Assembly (NCBI GenBank): GCA_900321665.1
Contig: ONWY01000105.1
Span: forward strand, 1 to 5,353
From: an uncultured Eubacteriales bacterium
GTDB taxonomy: Bacteria > Bacillota > Clostridia > Oscillospirales > Acutalibacteraceae
DNA: 5,353 bases
Direction: 5' to 3'
Below, in pieces: positions 3,274-5,353 of the stretch. Below the pieces are notes generated by a model that was given only the letters and a program-made list of their open reading frames with translations, did no database searches and was not told the DNA's origin. Numbering within the stretch: the first letter of the stretch is position 1; each line of letters begins with the position of its first letter. A program made the position numbers and the translations under genes.

Positions 3274-5353
3274 ATGAACACACAAAAATTCACACAAAAA
3301 ACAATAGAAGCGGTAAACACTGCGCAGGCGATTGCCGCGGAAAACGAGAACCAAAGCTTAATGGATTCTCACTTGCTCTATGCCTTAGTTGACCAGGACG
3401 GCGGCTTGATTCCCTCCATTTTCAAAAAAATGGGCGTTGATACCACCGGGGTGCTGGCAGCGCTTGAGAGCAGCATATCCGCCCTGCCGAAGGTGCGCGG
3501 TGCAGGCAGTGAAATCTATGCTTCCGGAGAGGTTAGAGCCATTCTTTCCACCGCCGAAAAAATTGCAAAAAGGCTTAAGGATGACTATGTTTCGGTGGAG
3601 CACCTGATGCTTGCCTTCTTTTCGGAGGCTTCCCCCGAAATGAAGCGCCTGCTTAATCAAAACGGCATCACCAAAAGCGCTTTCAGCGCTGCTCTTGCCA
3701 AGGTGAAAACCGGCGCAGTAACAAGCGATAATCCGGAGGATACCTATGATGCGCTGACCAAATACGGCACCGATTTGGTGGAGCGCGCGAGAAACAATGA
3801 AATGGACCCGGTTATCGGCAGGGACGCGGAAATCAGAAATGTGATTCGCATCCTTTCCAGAAAGACCAAAAATAACCCGGTGCTTATCGGCGAGCCCGGT
3901 GTCGGTAAAACCGCTATTGCGGAGGGGCTCGCGCAGCGCATTGTCAAAGGCGATGTGCCGGAGGCGCTGAAGGACAAAACGGTGTTTTCGCTCGATATGG
4001 GCGCGCTGATTGCCGGCGCAAAATACCGCGGTGAATTTGAGGAGAGGCTCAAAGCGGTATTGGAGCAAATCAGAGCGTCGGAAGGCAGAATATTGCTCTT
4101 TATTGACGAGCTGCATACTATTGTGGGCGCCGGCAAAACCGAGGGCAGTATGGATGCCGGCAACCTGCTCAAACCCCTGCTTGCCAGAGGCGAGCTGCAC
4201 TGCATCGGTGCCACAACGCTTGATGAATACAGAAAATATATCGAAAAAGACGCTGCCCTTGAGCGGCGCTTTCAGCCGGTGCTTGTCAGCGAGCCGACTG
4301 TGGAGGATACCATTTCCATTCTCAGAGGCTTAAAAGAGCGCTATGAAATCTTCCACGGTGTAAGAATCCACGATAATGCCTTGGTCGCTGCCGCCACCCT
4401 CTCTAACCGCTATATCACCGACCGCTTTCTGCCCGACAAGGCAATTGACCTGGTGGATGAAGCATGCGCCATGATTCGCACAGAGATTGATTCCATGCCC
4501 GCCGAGCTTGATGACGCCAGGCGGAAAATCATGCTCCTCGAAATTGAGGAAATGGCGTTAAAGAAAGAAACCGACCCGCTCTCAAAAGAGCGCTATGCCG
4601 CGCTCCAAGAGGAGCTTGCCAACGAAAAGGAGAGCTACAATGCGCTCAAAGCCGATTGGGAAAACGAAAAGCAGGCGGTGGATGCGCTCAAGCAATTAAA
4701 AGAAAAAATTGATAAAACCAACGCAGACATCGAGCAGGCGCAGCTCAATTATGAATACGAGACCGCGGCAAAGCTGCAATATTCGGTTCTCCCCTCGCTC
4801 GAAAAGCAGCTGCGCGAAGCCGAGCAAAAGAGCGAAAAGGAAATCGGTGCAAGCACCATGGTACACGATACGGTTACCGAAAATGAAATTGCCAGCATTG
4901 TCGCCAAGTGGACCGGTATCCCGGTCGCAAAGCTTGTGGAAAGCGAGAGAAAAAAGCTGCTGGAGCTGCCGGCGGAAATCCACAAGAGAGTGGTCGGGCA
5001 GGAGGAAGCGGTGCGCCTTGTCAGCGAAGCGGTGCAACGCGCAAGAGCAGGCATTGCCGACCCCGACAAGCCAATTGGCTCGTTTTTGTTCTTAGGCCCC
5101 ACCGGCGTCGGCAAAACAGAGCTTGCGAAGAGCCTTGCCGCGTGCTTGTTTGACAGCGAAAGGAACATGGTCAGAATTGATATGACCGAGTACATGGAAA
5201 AATTTGCTGTCTCCAGGCTCATCGGCGCGCCTCCCGGTTATGTGGGCTACGATGAGGGCGGTCAGCTGACGGAGGCGGTCCGGCGCAGCCCTTACAGCGT
5301 GGTGCTCTTTGATGAAATTGAAAAAGCTCACCCCGATGTGTTTAATATCCGGC
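3274..5353 (+). CDS. clpB: ClpB disaggregase (Hsp100 AAA+ ATPase), 3' end beyond the window
   Basis: ClpB is a cytosolic hexameric ATPase that, with DnaK/DnaJ/GrpE, pulls polypeptides out of aggregates after heat stress. The first 693 codons are visible of about 860-870 usual for the family. In order: Clp N-domain (about 1-145); NBD1 with Walker A GEPGVGKT (206-213, K212), pore-loop Y251, Walker B ending in D278-E279 and arginine fingers R331/R332; coiled-coil M-domain (about 410-525), including LQY with Y503; then KWTGIPV and NBD2 with Walker A GPTGVGKT (608-615), pore-loop tyrosine Y656 in GAPPGYVGY, and Walker B LFDEIE (E681). The long M-domain separates ClpB from ClpC and ClpE, and NBD1 numbering matches E. 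coli ClpB without gaps. All ATPase and pore residues that can be seen are intact. No CIRCE inverted repeat or CtsR heptad repeat is apparent upstream. The last complete codon, CGG at 5350, gives Arg where Leu is expected. Confidence 0.97.
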   Translation, partial: MNTQKFTQKTIEAVNTAQAIAAENENQSLMDSHLLYALVDQDGGLIPSIFKKMGVDTTGVLAALESSISALPKVRGAGSEIYASGEVRAILSTAEKIAKRLKDDYVSVEHLMLAFFSEASPEMKRLLNQNGITKSAFSAALAKVKTGAVTSDNPEDTYDALTKYGTDLVERARNNEMDPVIGRDAEIRNVIRILSRKTKNNPVLIGEPGVGKTAIAEGLAQRIVKGDVPEALKDKTVFSLDMGALIAGAKYRGEFEERLKAVLEQIRASEGRILLFIDELHTIVGAGKTEGSMDAGNLLKPLLARGELHCIGATTLDEYRKYIEKDAALERRFQPVLVSEPTVEDTISILRGLKERYEIFHGVRIHDNALVAAATLSNRYITDRFLPDKAIDLVDEACAMIRTEIDSMPAELDDARRKIMLLEIEEMALKKETDPLSKERYAALQEELANEKESYNALKADWENEKQAVDALKQLKEKIDKTNADIEQAQLNYEYETAAKLQYSVLPSLEKQLREAEQKSEKEIGASTMVHDTVTENEIASIVAKWTGIPVAKLVESERKKLLELPAEIHKRVVGQEEAVRLVSEAVQRARAGIADPDKPIGSFLFLGPTGVGKTELAKSLAACLFDSERNMVRIDMTEYMEKFAVSRLIGAPPGYVGYDEGGQLTEAVRRSPYSVVLFDEIEKAHPDVFNIR

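Noticed and set aside
3159..3392. Small plus-strand frame running from the second hairpin array into clpB
   Set aside because: It translates repeat units and then overlaps clpB out of frame, without a ribosome binding site.
3385..4200. Long open frame of 271 codons on the minus strand
   Set aside because: It lies wholly antisense to clpB, whose plus-strand frame has all its conserved motifs; the antisense frame has no recognisable domain.

Overview
The window looks like a chromosomal segment of a Gram-positive Firmicute, probably a clostridial gut anaerobe (Oscillospiraceae/Ruminococcaceae-like). The basis is strong AGGAGG-type ribosome binding sites, consensus TTGACA/TATAAT promoters, two short lysine-starting lipoprotein signal peptides, a ClpB with standard architecture, and long non-coding spacers full of small palindromes. 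The lineage call is inference; no rRNA or taxonomic marker gene is present.

Layout. Positions 1-181 are non-coding and hold nested inverted repeats. A VanX-type D-Ala-D-Ala dipeptidase lipoprotein gene lies on the minus strand (182-964). It is divergent from an unrecognised lipoprotein gene on the plus strand (1187-1840), and each has its own promoter in the 222-bp gap. A 545-bp spacer (1841-2385) follows, densely packed with two long perfect hairpins, an array of four short hairpins joined by the constant spacer AGTTATATT, a period-7 tandem repeat, a 34-bp direct repeat in two copies, and then a consensus promoter with a perfect 16-bp palindrome next to its -35 box. That promoter drives a 216-aa ribbon-helix-helix (RHH) protein with an unrecognised C-terminal region (2386-3036). 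A 237-bp spacer (3037-3273) contains a second hairpin array, with different stems and a different spacer (ATGAATT/AATTCAT). The 5' part of clpB (3274 to the window end) follows.

How the parts relate. The two lipoproteins probably act at the cell surface; the VanX-like enzyme would cleave D-Ala-D-Ala dipeptide. No vanH or vanA ligase neighbour is visible, so there is no case for a resistance cluster. The RHH protein probably binds DNA and may control its own promoter; a role in clpB control is possible because no CIRCE or CtsR box and no good clpB promoter is visible.

The most unusual content is non-coding: two separate arrays of about 21-bp units in which the stem sequence changes from unit to unit while base pairing, the outer T-A pair, a mostly 3-nt loop and the spacer are kept. 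I know of no named repeat class with exactly this design, but I cannot search for one here.
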